From Chryseobacterium sp. T16E-39 (GTDB taxonomy: Bacteria > Bacteroidota > Bacteroidia > Flavobacteriales > Weeksellaceae), in NCBI RefSeq assembly GCF_002216065.1, contig NZ_CP022282.1:620001-684000 (forward strand): 64,000 nt of DNA. Reading direction: 5' to 3'. The notes beneath the pieces are model-generated. The model was not told the origin of the DNA, made no database searches, and saw nothing but the letters and a program-made list of their open reading frames with translations. How positions within the stretch are numbered: the stretch's first letter is position 1; each line of letters begins with the position of its first letter. This document shows positions 17,660 through 26,197 of the stretch, piece by piece. The position numbers and the translations under genes are program-made.

Positions 17660-18838
17660 TTAAAGTAATTCAAAGATCGATGCTGCTCCCTGGCCTGTAC
17701 CTACGCACATAGAAACCATTCCATATTTGTTTCCGCGTTTTCTCATTTCGTCAAGGAGCTGAACGGTTAATTTGGTTCCGGTACATCCCAGTGGGTGACC
17801 AAGAGCAATTGCACCTCCGTTTACATTCAGGATATCAGGATTTAAACCAAGCTCTTTTTTGATCGCAACAGACTGTGATGCGAAAGCTTCGTTTAATTCG
17901 ATTAATTCGATATCTTTTAATTCTAAACCTGCTTGTTTAAGGGCTTTTGGAATTGCGTAGATAGGACCCATACCCATAATTCTTGGCTCAAGACCTGCTG
18001 CAGCATAAGCAACTAATCTTGCTTCAGGCTCTAAACCTAATTCTTTTACCATTTCTTCACTCATGACGATTACAAAGGCTGCTCCGTCACTCATCTGAGA
18101 TGAATTTCCAGCTGTTACGCTTCCTCCATTTGCAAATACAGGTCTTAATTTAGCTAACCCTTCTAAAGAAGTATCTTTTCTTGGACCTTCATCCACAGAG
18201 AAGTCAAACTTTTTAGTCTGCATTTTCTGATTTTCATCCAGGAAATTATATTCAACAGGAAGAGAAACAATCTGGTTCGCAAATTTGCCTTCAGCATTTG
18301 CTTTTAAAGCTTTCATATGAGATTCAAAAGCAAACTGATCCTGTTCTTCTCTTGAAATATTATATTGTTTTGCAACTTCTTCTGCCGTGTAACCCATTCC
18401 CCAATAATAATCGGGGTTTGTTTTGGCAATATCTGTTTCAGGAACTGGTTTATAACCTCCCATTGGGATGTAAGACATCGATTCTGTTCCTCCTGCGATA
18501 ATACAATCGGCCATTCCCGCCTGGATTTTAGCAGAAGCGATAGCTATAGCCTCACTTCCTGATGCACAATATCTGTTTACTGTTACCCCTGGAACTTTGT
18601 CCGTATTCAATCCCATCAAAGAGATCAAACGCGCAACGTTTAGACCTTGCTCAGCTTCAGGCATTGCATTTCCTACGATAAGATCGTCAATCCTGTTTTT
18701 ATCCAATTGTGGAAGCTCGGCCATTAATTTTTCAATAACGGTAGCCGCCATGACATCGGGTCTTGTAAAACGAAGGGAGCCTTTAGGAGCTTTTCCTACT
18801 GCTGTTCTGTATCCTTTTATTATATATGCTTGTTTCAT
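17660..18838 (-). CDS. fadA: Acetyl-CoA C-acyltransferase (3-ketoacyl-CoA thiolase)
   Basis: A 392-residue thiolase of normal length. The acylated Cys91 lies in NRYCASGSEA, His348 in ALGHPLGCTG and Cys378 in MCVGTGQGAA. It cleaves 3-ketoacyl-CoA to acetyl-CoA and a shortened acyl-CoA, the last step of beta-oxidation. The neighbouring FadN-type enzyme and acyl-CoA dehydrogenase place it in fatty acid degradation rather than biosynthetic acetoacetyl-CoA formation. It is separated from the upstream FadN-type gene by a four-helix-bundle gene. Confidence 0.93.
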   Translation of the reverse strand: MKQAYIIKGYRTAVGKAPKGSLRFTRPDVMAATVIEKLMAELPQLDKNRIDDLIVGNAMPEAEQGLNVARLISLMGLNTDKVPGVTVNRYCASGSEAIAIASAKIQAGMADCIIAGGTESMSYIPMGGYKPVPETDIAKTNPDYYWGMGYTAEEVAKQYNISREEQDQFAFESHMKALKANAEGKFANQIVSLPVEYNFLDENQKMQTKKFDFSVDEGPRKDTSLEGLAKLRPVFANGGSVTAGNSSQMSDGAAFVIVMSEEMVKELGLEPEARLVAYAAAGLEPRIMGMGPIYAIPKALKQAGLELKDIELIELNEAFASQSVAIKKELGLNPDILNVNGGAIALGHPLGCTGTKLTVQLLDEMRKRGNKYGMVSMCVGTGQGAASIFELL

Positions 18839-18856
18839 TTTAGATTAGAGATTTTT

Positions 18857-18882
18857 AGACAAGAGATATGAGATTCTTGTCT
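18857..18882. repeat. Hairpin in operon spacer
   Basis: AGACAAGA (18857-18864) and TCTTGTCT (18875-18882) form an 8-bp inverted repeat in the 46-base gap between the thiolase and the four-helix-bundle gene. Confidence 0.5.
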
Positions 18883-18884
18883 GT

Positions 18885-19247
18885 TTAAATAATTTTTTTA
18901 TTAATATTTTCTTTAAAAACATAAATCATTTTTTGAACTTCATCAAGCTTACATTGTAAGGATTGATTTGTTTCCTCAGAAATAAAACTCAATTTTTCAC
19001 AAAGTATTAGTTGAGTTTGAAGTTCATAAGATGAACCATATGCAATATTTAAAAAATAATAAAATTCTTTTTCTCTTTCTCTTCCAGCTCCTTCTGCTAT
19101 ATTGGAGGAAATTGAGACTGCGGCTCTTTTAATTTGTGAAGAAAGTCCATATTTCTCATCATTTGGCATATTAGCTAATGCTTTATAGACATCAACACAC
19201 AAATTAATTGATTCATTCCAGATTTTCAATTTTTTAATATTGTGCAT
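18885..19247 (-). CDS. Four-helix-bundle protein (23S rRNA IVS-protein family)
   Basis: A 120-residue all-helical protein with the family pattern LKIWNESINLCVDVYK, YGLSSQIKRAAVSISSNIAEGAGR and REFYYFLNIAYGSSYELQTQL. The family was named from open frames in 23S rRNA intervening sequences, but free-standing copies inserted between unrelated genes are frequent in Bacteroidota. This copy lies inside the fad operon, with hairpin or direct-repeat spacers on both sides (18857-18882 and 19274-19301). Its function is unknown. Confidence 0.85.
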   Translation of the reverse strand: MHNIKKLKIWNESINLCVDVYKALANMPNDEKYGLSSQIKRAAVSISSNIAEGAGREREKEFYYFLNIAYGSSYELQTQLILCEKLSFISEETNQSLQCKLDEVQKMIYVFKENINKKII

Positions 19248-19273
19248 GATTTAATCAGATTTATTTTATCTCT

Positions 19274-19301
19274 TAGTCTCAAGTCTTATAGTCTCAAGTC
19301 T
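19274..19301. repeat. Direct repeat in operon spacer
   Basis: TAGTCTCAAGTCT occurs at 19274-19286 and again at 19289-19301, a 15-base period. The second copy runs into the stop codon of the FadN-type gene. Confidence 0.6.
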
Positions 19302-21705
19302 AATTCCTAAGCGGTTTTCCATTCTGTAACATATACTGGATTCTCTCCAAAGTCTTTCTCTCTCCACAAAGCTGTAAGAAAGTTTCTCTTTCAAGGTTCA
19401 ATAAGTATTGCTCCGTAACTATGGTTGGTTCAGAAAGATTTCCACCGACCATTACGTTGGCTAACTTGTCTGCAATTTTCTTGTCGTGTTCAGAAATAAA
19501 TTTCCCGGTAAGCATCTGATCTGTTCCTACATAGAACATTCCTAGTGCGTCTTTTCCTAAAACTTTTACTTTCTGTTCAATGGGTTGGGTATATCCTTGT
19601 TCTGCCAATAATTTTGCAATTTTTTTAGCTTCAGCAATTTGTCTGTTTTTACTCACGGAAACGATATCTTTTCCTTTTTCAAGGATTCCCATATCATAGG
19701 CTTCGTAAGCAGATGTTGCCACTTTACCCATAGCGATATTCATGAATGCTTCACGGAGTCTGTTATTTTTAACATCATCAGCATGGAATTCTCTGGAAGT
19801 TCTTAAAGTTAATTCTTTAGTACCACCACCACCAGGAATTACACCAACTCCGGTTTCTACCAATCCTATGTAAGTTTCAGCGGCAGCAACTACACGGTCT
19901 GCATGCATGGTCATTTCGCAACCACCACCAAGAGTCATTCCGTGAGGAGCAACGACTACTGGAATTGAAGAGTAGCGTACTCTCATCATTGATTTCTGGA
20001 AGTAAGCGATTGCCATATTCAGATCATCCCAATCCTGCTCAATCGCCATCATGAGGATCATAGCTAAATTAGCTCCAACAGAGAAGTTAGTTCCCTGGTT
20101 TCCGATAACAAGTCCGTCGTATTCTTTTTCAGCTAGATCGATGGCTCTGTTTAATCCATCAAGAACTTCGCCACCCAGAGAGTTCATTTTTGAACGGATT
20201 TCAAAGTTGATGATTCCGTCTCCTAGATCTTCAATAGCAGCTCCGGAATTACTCCAAAGTGTTTTGTTCTTTCTGATGTTATCTAAAATAATGAATGCAT
20301 CCTGTCCAGGAATGTTATTATAATTTCCTGAGTTTTTGTCATAGTAAATGCTTTGTCCTTCATCATTTACTTTATAGAAAGTTCCTCCTTTTTCTGCTAA
20401 AGCTTTAGCCCAGTCAGAAACTTCATATCCTGTATCTTTTGCTAATTCCACACCTTTTTGAATACCTACAGCATCCCAAATTTCAAAAGGTCCGTTTTCC
20501 CATCCGAAACCGGCTCTCATCGCATCATCAATTTTATAGATGTCATCAGAAATTTCAGGAACTTTATGAGAAACATAAGCGAATAATGCGCCTAAAGATT
20601 TTCTGTATAATTCTCCTGCTTTATCTTTTCCACCGATCAGAACTTTAAATCTGTCGATTGGTTTATCAATGGCTTTTGTTAGTTCAAGGGTAGGGAAAGA
20701 AGATTTGCCCTGAAGCTCATATTCTAAAGTATCAAGATTTAATCCGTGAATTTCAGATTTTCCATCTGCACTTTTCACCTTTTTATAGAATCCTTGTTGA
20801 GTTTTAGAACCTAACCATTTATTATCCATCATTTTCTGGATATAGTCTGGCAAAGCAAAAACATCATTAAAGTTATTGGCTTCAGCACCGCTCTGACGAA
20901 CACCATTAGCCACCATAACCAAAGTATCCAGACCTACAACATCAGCTGTTCTGAAGGTTGCAGATTTTGGTCGGCCAATTACCGGACCTGTTAATTTATC
21001 TACATCAGAAACAGTGAGACCTAATTTCTGAACATTATGAAGGAGATCCATCATCGAGAAAACTCCGATTCTGTTGGCGATAAATGCTGGGGTATCTTTT
21101 GCTAAAACAGTTGTCTTTCCTAAAAATTTAGCTCCATAGTTCATATAGAAATCTACGACTTCAGGATCACTGTCATTTGTAGGAATAACTTCTAAAAGAG
21201 GAAGGTATCTTACAGGGTTGAAGAAATGGGTTCCTGCAAAGTATTTTTTGAAATCTTCGCTTCTTCCTTCAATTAATAAATGAATAGGAATTCCAGATGT
21301 ATTAGAAGAAATGAGTGTTCCCGGCTTCCTGAATTGTTCAATTTTTTCGTAAACTGATTTCTTGATGTCAAGTCTTTCAACCACCACCTCAATAATCCAG
21401 TCTGTATTTTTTATTTTCTGTAAATCATCATCAAAGTTTCCAACCTTAATTCTATCTGCAAATTTGGGAGAATAGAGTAGAGCTGGACTCGCCTTTTTCA
21501 GTTTTTCAAAGTTTTCTGCAGCAATTCTGTTTCTTACTGCTTTATCATCCTTTGTCAAACCTTTTTTTTGCTCTGTTTCAGTCAGTTCAAAAGGAACAAT
21601 ATCTAAAAGCAAAACTTCTACACCAATATTGGCGAAGTGAGCCGCAATACCGCTTCCCATGATTCCTGAACCAAGAACCGTTACGTGTTTGATTCTTCTT
21701 TTCAT
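19300..21705 (-). CDS. fadN: Bifunctional 3-hydroxyacyl-CoA dehydrogenase / enoyl-CoA hydratase, FadN type
   Basis: An 801-residue protein with the hydroxyacyl-CoA dehydrogenase part first. The Rossmann motif GSGIMG is at 12-17, and FNPVRYLPLLEVIP and the C-terminal dehydrogenase domain follow to about 450. The crotonase part is at about 500-700 (GNQGTNFSVGANLAM oxyanion region; catalytic Glu in VETGVGVIPGGGG). This order is reversed from E. coli FadB and matches the B. subtilis FadN layout. It hydrates enoyl-CoA and oxidises hydroxyacyl-CoA. It is the first enzyme gene after the MarR regulator, 60 bases downstream. Confidence 0.9.
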   Translation of the reverse strand: MKRRIKHVTVLGSGIMGSGIAAHFANIGVEVLLLDIVPFELTETEQKKGLTKDDKAVRNRIAAENFEKLKKASPALLYSPKFADRIKVGNFDDDLQKIKNTDWIIEVVVERLDIKKSVYEKIEQFRKPGTLISSNTSGIPIHLLIEGRSEDFKKYFAGTHFFNPVRYLPLLEVIPTNDSDPEVVDFYMNYGAKFLGKTTVLAKDTPAFIANRIGVFSMMDLLHNVQKLGLTVSDVDKLTGPVIGRPKSATFRTADVVGLDTLVMVANGVRQSGAEANNFNDVFALPDYIQKMMDNKWLGSKTQQGFYKKVKSADGKSEIHGLNLDTLEYELQGKSSFPTLELTKAIDKPIDRFKVLIGGKDKAGELYRKSLGALFAYVSHKVPEISDDIYKIDDAMRAGFGWENGPFEIWDAVGIQKGVELAKDTGYEVSDWAKALAEKGGTFYKVNDEGQSIYYDKNSGNYNNIPGQDAFIILDNIRKNKTLWSNSGAAIEDLGDGIINFEIRSKMNSLGGEVLDGLNRAIDLAEKEYDGLVIGNQGTNFSVGANLAMILMMAIEQDWDDLNMAIAYFQKSMMRVRYSSIPVVVAPHGMTLGGGCEMTMHADRVVAAAETYIGLVETGVGVIPGGGGTKELTLRTSREFHADDVKNNRLREAFMNIAMGKVATSAYEAYDMGILEKGKDIVSVSKNRQIAEAKKIAKLLAEQGYTQPIEQKVKVLGKDALGMFYVGTDQMLTGKFISEHDKKIADKLANVMVGGNLSEPTIVTEQYLLNLERETFLQLCGERKTLERIQYMLQNGKPLRN

Positions 21706-21765
21706 CTGTAAACTATTTATTATTTATTTTTTGGGTCACATGGAACCGAAAGGTTCCATTTTAAT

Positions 21766-22218
21766 TTATTTTCTGTTGTTCAGGTCGTTTGCAATCTTCA
21801 TGATTTCATGCATGACCTCTTTAAAGGTTTCCATTTTTTCAGGAGCAATTTTTTCCATGACCCTTTTGTTAAAGCTCACGACTACTTCTTTTGAAATATT
21901 TCTGGAGTTTAGTCCTTTATCAGTAAGTTTTATGATAACTTCTCTTTTATCAGTCGTTGTCTTTTCCTTATAGATATAACCGTTATCTTCCAGCAGTTTT
22001 ATAATTCTTGTTAAAGAGGTAGGTTCAATGGCCATTTTTGGTCCTAGATTGGTACTTCTTGTCCCTTCTTTGGGATCTATTTTAAGAAGGGTGAGTGCTT
22101 GAACAGCTGTAGAATCGTGCTCCTGAGCAAGCTCTGTGTACATTTTTGACACGGCAAGCCAGGTTTGTTTTAACACCAGATCTACGTTTTCTATTTTTTC
22201 CTTGTTATTATCCATCAT
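21766..22218 (-). CDS. MarR-family transcriptional regulator of the fad operon
   Basis: A 150-residue winged-helix regulator (LGPKMAIEPTSLTRIIKLLEDNGYIYKEKTTTDKR is the recognition helix and wing). It heads the beta-oxidation operon on the same strand. Two near-identical palindromes lie in its upstream region and one covers the expected -33/-7 spacer, so auto-repression together with control of fad genes is likely. An acyl-CoA ligand would be the natural inducer, but that is inference. Confidence 0.88.
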   Translation of the reverse strand: MMDNNKEKIENVDLVLKQTWLAVSKMYTELAQEHDSTAVQALTLLKIDPKEGTRSTNLGPKMAIEPTSLTRIIKLLEDNGYIYKEKTTTDKREVIIKLTDKGLNSRNISKEVVVSFNKRVMEKIAPEKMETFKEVMHEIMKIANDLNNRK

Positions 22219-22240
22219 TTTTGTGGTAATAGGTTTTTAT

Positions 22241-22248
22241 CAAATTTA
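22241..22248 (-). promoter_or_regulatory. -7 element of the MarR-fad operon
   Basis: CAAATTTA on plus, TAAATTTG on minus, matches TAnnTTTG and lies 22 bases before the MarR start codon. No good -33 element is seen, and the expected place is taken by palindrome 1. Confidence 0.5.
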
Positions 22249-22253
22249 GTAAA

Positions 22254-22271
22254 TATTATGCATGCATAGTA
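22254..22271. promoter_or_regulatory. MarR operator palindrome 1
   Basis: An 18-bp palindrome with one mismatch around core ATGCATGCAT, centred at 22262.5, directly upstream of the -7 element. Confidence 0.65.
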
Positions 22272-22335
22272 TTTATTAACGTTAAAATTTGTTAACAATC
22301 TGATGGTGAATGGATTAAATTGTATGACAAGCATA

Positions 22336-22355
22336 ATACTATGCATGCATAGTAT
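22336..22355. promoter_or_regulatory. MarR operator palindrome 2
   Basis: A perfect 20-bp palindrome ATACTATGCATGCATAGTAT with the same core as palindrome 1. Its centre (22345.5) is 83 bases away, about eight DNA turns, which places the two sites on the same face of the helix. Confidence 0.7.
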
Positions 22356-22381
22356 GTGAAATATCTAAAGAAAAATGAGTA

Positions 22382-23305
22382 TTAATGAATGTTTCTGATG
22401 AAATCTATAATTTCTTCGAATGATTCGCATTGTTGTTTGATGTTGCGATGAGAAATTAACCAAATGTTGTTCTGAAACTCAAATAGAAAGGCAGACAGGT
22501 CTTTTTGAAAGTTTTTTTGAAGAAGTGAATACAGCATTTCCTTATGGATAGGGGGTGCTGAAATTTCCGGAGCTACAAAACTTTCATTTACCTGAAATAA
22601 AGAAACGTTGACTAGTTCTTCATGCTGGAGAAGTACATCTTCCACAATTCCGGAATAGAGCTGATTGTCTTTTACATACCAGATTTTATCTGCAAATTCT
22701 TTTGCCAATCGCCAGTCGTGGGAAGAAAATAAAATAAGCTTATTTTGCTCTTTTGCCAGTTTACGGAGCGTTTTAAGGATGATAATCTTATTTTTTTCGT
22801 CAAGATGAGTGGTGGGTTCATCTAAAATAATAACCGGAGAATTTTGGGTTAAAGCTCTACCTATAAATGCTTTTTGAAGATTACCGTCTGAAAGGTTTTT
22901 AAGAAGGACATGTTTATATTGATCTAGAGCCAGTTCACTTATAGTCCGTGAAACTTCCTGACGATCTTCTTTTTTTAATTCAAAATAATAAGGATAGTAA
23001 ATGTACTTGCCTAAAGAAATAAGATCTTCAACCGTATAATTTTGAGGAATAACAGCTTTTGAAAATACAATAGCGATATTTTCTGCAATCTCCTTAACGG
23101 AAAGATTTTTAATGTTTTTATTATGTAACAGAATTTCTCCACCCAGTAAAGGAACCTGATGAAGAATAGATTTGATCAGAGTGGTTTTTCCTACACCATT
23201 GTTTCCAATCAGCAAGCACACATCACCTAGCTTCAAATTGGCATTGGCATTTGAAATTAGGGTTGTATTATATCCTATGTTGGCTTGCTTGATTTGTAGG
23301 TGCAT
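22382..23305 (-). CDS. ABC transporter ATPase, iron-siderophore type
   Basis: A 307-residue ATPase with Walker A GNNGVGKTT (34-42), Walker B VIILDEPTTHLD and a downstream SSHDW switch His. The signature is LSDGN rather than LSGGQ. The 70-residue C-terminal extension beyond the usual 240-residue ATPase is unassigned. Family features (FecE/FhuC-like) and the FecCD-type permease next to it suggest iron chelate or cobalamin import. It is 176 bases downstream of the permease gene, with a REP-like repeat in the gap. Confidence 0.85.
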   Translation of the reverse strand: MHLQIKQANIGYNTTLISNANANLKLGDVCLLIGNNGVGKTTLIKSILHQVPLLGGEILLHNKNIKNLSVKEIAENIAIVFSKAVIPQNYTVEDLISLGKYIYYPYYFELKKEDRQEVSRTISELALDQYKHVLLKNLSDGNLQKAFIGRALTQNSPVIILDEPTTHLDEKNKIIILKTLRKLAKEQNKLILFSSHDWRLAKEFADKIWYVKDNQLYSGIVEDVLLQHEELVNVSLFQVNESFVAPEISAPPIHKEMLYSLLQKNFQKDLSAFLFEFQNNIWLISHRNIKQQCESFEEIIDFIRNIH

Positions 23306-23351
23306 ATTATATTATTGATCTCAATTTTGATATTACAAATTTATTTATCTG

Positions 23352-23413
23352 AGATTCTTTCAGAATGACAAGTGATAGTGGTTATTGTGATATTTGTCAT
23401 TCCGTGGGAATCT
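23352..23413. repeat. REP-like imperfect inverted repeat
   Basis: AGATTCTTTCAGAATGACA (23352-23370) and TGTCATTCCGTGGGAATCT (23395-23413) are 19-base arms, with 15 of 19 positions complementary. The arms carry the words AGATTC and GAATGACA, a form often dispersed in intergenic regions of flavobacteria. Confidence 0.55.
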
Positions 23414-23481
23414 AACCCGTATTTTCATAGTATTTATTACATTGTAAACCCTTTACTATTCTTCTTTAATTAAATTATATC

Positions 23482-24453
23482 TTAAACTTTATGCTGTTTC
23501 AAAAGCATTACCAGAATCACAGGAATTCCAAAGATGGAGCTTATCACATTCAAAGGAATCTGACTTTTTTCCGCGACAATTGAAAATAGAAGCATCATTA
23601 ACATTCCTAACATCATGTTTAATACCCATTGCTGCCAAAGCTTTGCCGGGTTATAAATTAATCTGCAAAAGTGGGGTACAATAATTCCTATAAACAATAT
23701 AGGTCCTAAAAATGCTGTAATAGAAGCTGACAGGAGAGAAGATGCTACGATTATGAACAGTTTCAAATGATTTAAATTGACTCCCAAGCTTTGTGCATAC
23801 GAATGGCCCAATGAGTTTCCTATAAGCGGCTTAATCGTCTTAAATGACATGAATAATCCAGCTAGAACCAGAACAAATAATACCAAAATCTGATTTCGGG
23901 TAACCATATTATTGGCTCCGAAGGACCATAGTATATAATTTTTTAAATTTTGATTTTCTGCATACAGCTGAAGCAAAGATACAATAGCTCCCGCTAAAGC
24001 GGAAACAAGAAAGCCAAAGATGATCAGATAGGATTTATCCTGAAATTTATTGGAAATAGATAAAAGAATCAACATTAACAATAAGCTTCCCGTAATCGCT
24101 GATAAGCTTAAAAAACTATTTTGCAGAAAATCGGGTAGGAGAAAATCGTGTGAAAAGAAAATATAAAATGAAACCGATAAACTTGCAACAGAAGTTATTC
24201 CCAATATATCTGGCCCTGCTAATGGATTTTGAAAATATTCCTGCATGAGGAAACCAGAAGTAGGAATGGAAACTCCCGCTAAAAGCATTACTAAAACCCT
24301 GTTAATCCGGATATCTGCAATTTGATTGTTGGGGGAATCATTAAAAAAGTCTTGAAGCTCTAAGCTTAAAAATCCTGTATTCATATTAATAATCGCGGTA
24401 AGAATAATTGCGATTACAAATAGTGAACACAGGATTTTAAATTTTTTTGACAT
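23482..24453 (-). CDS. FecCD-type ABC transporter permease
   Basis: A 323-residue permease with about nine hydrophobic helices. Family landmarks include LAGPDILGI, the conserved NxLxGPxxLG-like region (AFLGPILFIGIIVPHFCRL) and HSYAQSLGVNL. It matches BtuC/FecD-type permeases for vitamin B12 or iron chelates. Gene spacing is 26 bases after the TlpA-like gene, so co-transcription is likely. No substrate-binding protein gene is in the neighbourhood. Confidence 0.88.
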   Translation of the reverse strand: MSKKFKILCSLFVIAIILTAIINMNTGFLSLELQDFFNDSPNNQIADIRINRVLVMLLAGVSIPTSGFLMQEYFQNPLAGPDILGITSVASLSVSFYIFFSHDFLLPDFLQNSFLSLSAITGSLLLMLILLSISNKFQDKSYLIIFGFLVSALAGAIVSLLQLYAENQNLKNYILWSFGANNMVTRNQILVLFVLVLAGLFMSFKTIKPLIGNSLGHSYAQSLGVNLNHLKLFIIVASSLLSASITAFLGPILFIGIIVPHFCRLIYNPAKLWQQWVLNMMLGMLMMLLFSIVAEKSQIPLNVISSIFGIPVILVMLLKQHKV

Positions 24454-24479
24454 TACTCAGAAATAATTCTGTGAGGTTT

Positions 24480-25043
24480 TTATTTTAAAAATGAATTGAT
24501 CTTAGAATTTAAAAGTTCTTCACTCATCATTCCCAAATATTCATCAGTTTTAGCTCCTTTTCTCATATGAGTAAAGGGGATAGATCCGCCATCCCATTGC
24601 TTGAAATTTTTTGGATAAAAATTCTGATCCAGCTTTTGACCATCCAATAAAATGATATTTTCCGTCAGTCCATTTTCAGATGCGAATTGCTTGACTGCTT
24701 TATTCCATTCTGATTTGTTATCTAAATTCACGAAAGTAAATTTAACGGGCTTTCCTTTCAACTCCTGCATCTTTTTCTTGAAATGTGGGATTTCCTGAAT
24801 ACATGGTCCACACCATGTTGCAAAGAAATTGGTGACATACAAAGTGTCATTATCTTTAGCCAGATAATCTCCCATATTCTCTGGAGAAACCTCTTTGAAA
24901 GCATATGCTGTTTTGTCAGATTCAGGGGCACTGGTAACAGCAACCGAGTCTTTAGGGACTGCAGTATCAGTTGCCGTCTGATTTTCCTTTTTGCAGCTGG
25001 CAAGTGTTATGATAACAAGGGTTGATAAAATGATCTTCTTCAT
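24480..25043 (-). CDS. TlpA-like thioredoxin-fold lipoprotein
   Basis: A 187-residue protein. The N-terminus MKKIILSTLVIITLASC ends in a lipobox with Cys17, and the thioredoxin active site WCGPC is at 77-81 with the downstream strand and cis-Pro region (DGGSIPFTHM). TlpA-family proteins reduce or shuffle disulfides in the periplasm, often for cytochrome c assembly. It is upstream of and close to the ABC permease gene, and divergent from the reductase gene with a 29-base gap. Confidence 0.85.
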   Translation of the reverse strand: MKKIILSTLVIITLASCKKENQTATDTAVPKDSVAVTSAPESDKTAYAFKEVSPENMGDYLAKDNDTLYVTNFFATWCGPCIQEIPHFKKKMQELKGKPVKFTFVNLDNKSEWNKAVKQFASENGLTENIILLDGQKLDQNFYPKNFKQWDGGSIPFTHMRKGAKTDEYLGMMSEELLNSKINSFLK

Positions 25044-25072
25044 AATTATTTTAGTATTTTTGAATTTGAAGT

Positions 25073-26197
25073 ATGGAACAACAAATCTATAAAGGGAAAC
25101 TTACACAGTTTCATTGGTTAAAAATAGCGAAAAAGGAAGAACTAACCAAAAATACTTTTTCTCTGGAGTTCGAGATTCCAGAGAGTTTAGAGGAAAATTT
25201 TACATTTGAAGCAGGGCAATTTGTAAGCATTAAATTTCAATCTCATGGAAAAGAAGTCATTAATGATTATTCCATGACATCTGCTCCCTTTGAGAAAAAA
25301 ATAAGTTTAGGAATAAAGATTAATTCTTCTGAGGGAACGCCTTCCGAGCTATTTAAAAACTATAATGAAGGAGATCATTTATTAGTAAGTGAGCCGGCCG
25401 GAAGATTTACTTTGGTTTCTAAACCGAGTGAATTCAGAACTATTATTGCATTTGCTGCAGGTATTGGTATAACTCCTATTTTGAGCCATTTTAAAAATAT
25501 TCTGCATAATGAACCAAGGACCAGATTGTTTTTATTTTTCGGAAACAAAAATTCCGAAGAATTAATTTATAGAGATGTGCTGGATAATCTGGCCCGAACT
25601 TACGGCGATAGATTACAGCTGTTTTATTTTTTTTCGCAGGAAAAAACACCGGATCAATTTTTCTACGGAAGACTGGATGCAAAAAAATTAAATTTGATTA
25701 TCAATCAGATTTTACATCTGGATGATACAGATGAAGAGTCTACCATTTGGGATGCTGTAGATGGGGTTCTGATCTGCGGAAAAGGAGAAATGATCAAGAC
25801 CCTTGCAAATGCATGTTATCATCACGGGATTCCGAAAAAGAATATCCATTTTGAACTTTTTGAAGCGTTTAATGATGATATTTATCCAATAGAAAAAGAA
25901 TTTCCATTAATTGAAAATGTGGAAATAGACTTTAAGATGTTAGGACAAAGTTATCATACAGAGCTTCCTGACAATAGAGAAAAGATTCTCCAGCAACTAT
26001 TGGCTCAGAAATTCTCTGTTCCCTATTCCTGTAAATCGGGAATTTGCGGAAGCTGTGAATGTTATCTGGAGGAAGGGCAGGTTGAATTGTTGGAAAATGA
26101 ATATTTGACTGAAAAAGAAGAATTGCAGGGAAAAATATTAGCATGTATGTCTATAGCTAAAACTAAGAAAATAAAGCTTAACTTTGATCTCATTTGA
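25073..26197 (+). CDS. Flavodoxin-reductase-like with 2Fe-2S domain (PaaE/Hcr type)
   Basis: A 374-residue protein. An FAD-binding domain comes first (FEAGQFVSIKF, NDYSMTSAP near 70), then a NAD(P)-binding domain (AAGIGITPILSHFKN near 120), and a C-terminal plant-type 2Fe-2S domain with cysteines at about 320, 325 and 328 (PYSCKSGICGSCEC) and a fourth near 361 (LACMS). The order matches phenylacetate-oxygenase reductase PaaE and Hcr-type reductases. The partner oxygenase is not in the window, so the electron acceptor is unknown. Confidence 0.9.
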   Translation: MEQQIYKGKLTQFHWLKIAKKEELTKNTFSLEFEIPESLEENFTFEAGQFVSIKFQSHGKEVINDYSMTSAPFEKKISLGIKINSSEGTPSELFKNYNEGDHLLVSEPAGRFTLVSKPSEFRTIIAFAAGIGITPILSHFKNILHNEPRTRLFLFFGNKNSEELIYRDVLDNLARTYGDRLQLFYFFSQEKTPDQFFYGRLDAKKLNLIINQILHLDDTDEESTIWDAVDGVLICGKGEMIKTLANACYHHGIPKKNIHFELFEAFNDDIYPIEKEFPLIENVEIDFKMLGQSYHTELPDNREKILQQLLAQKFSVPYSCKSGICGSCECYLEEGQVELLENEYLTEKEELQGKILACMSIAKTKKIKLNFDLI

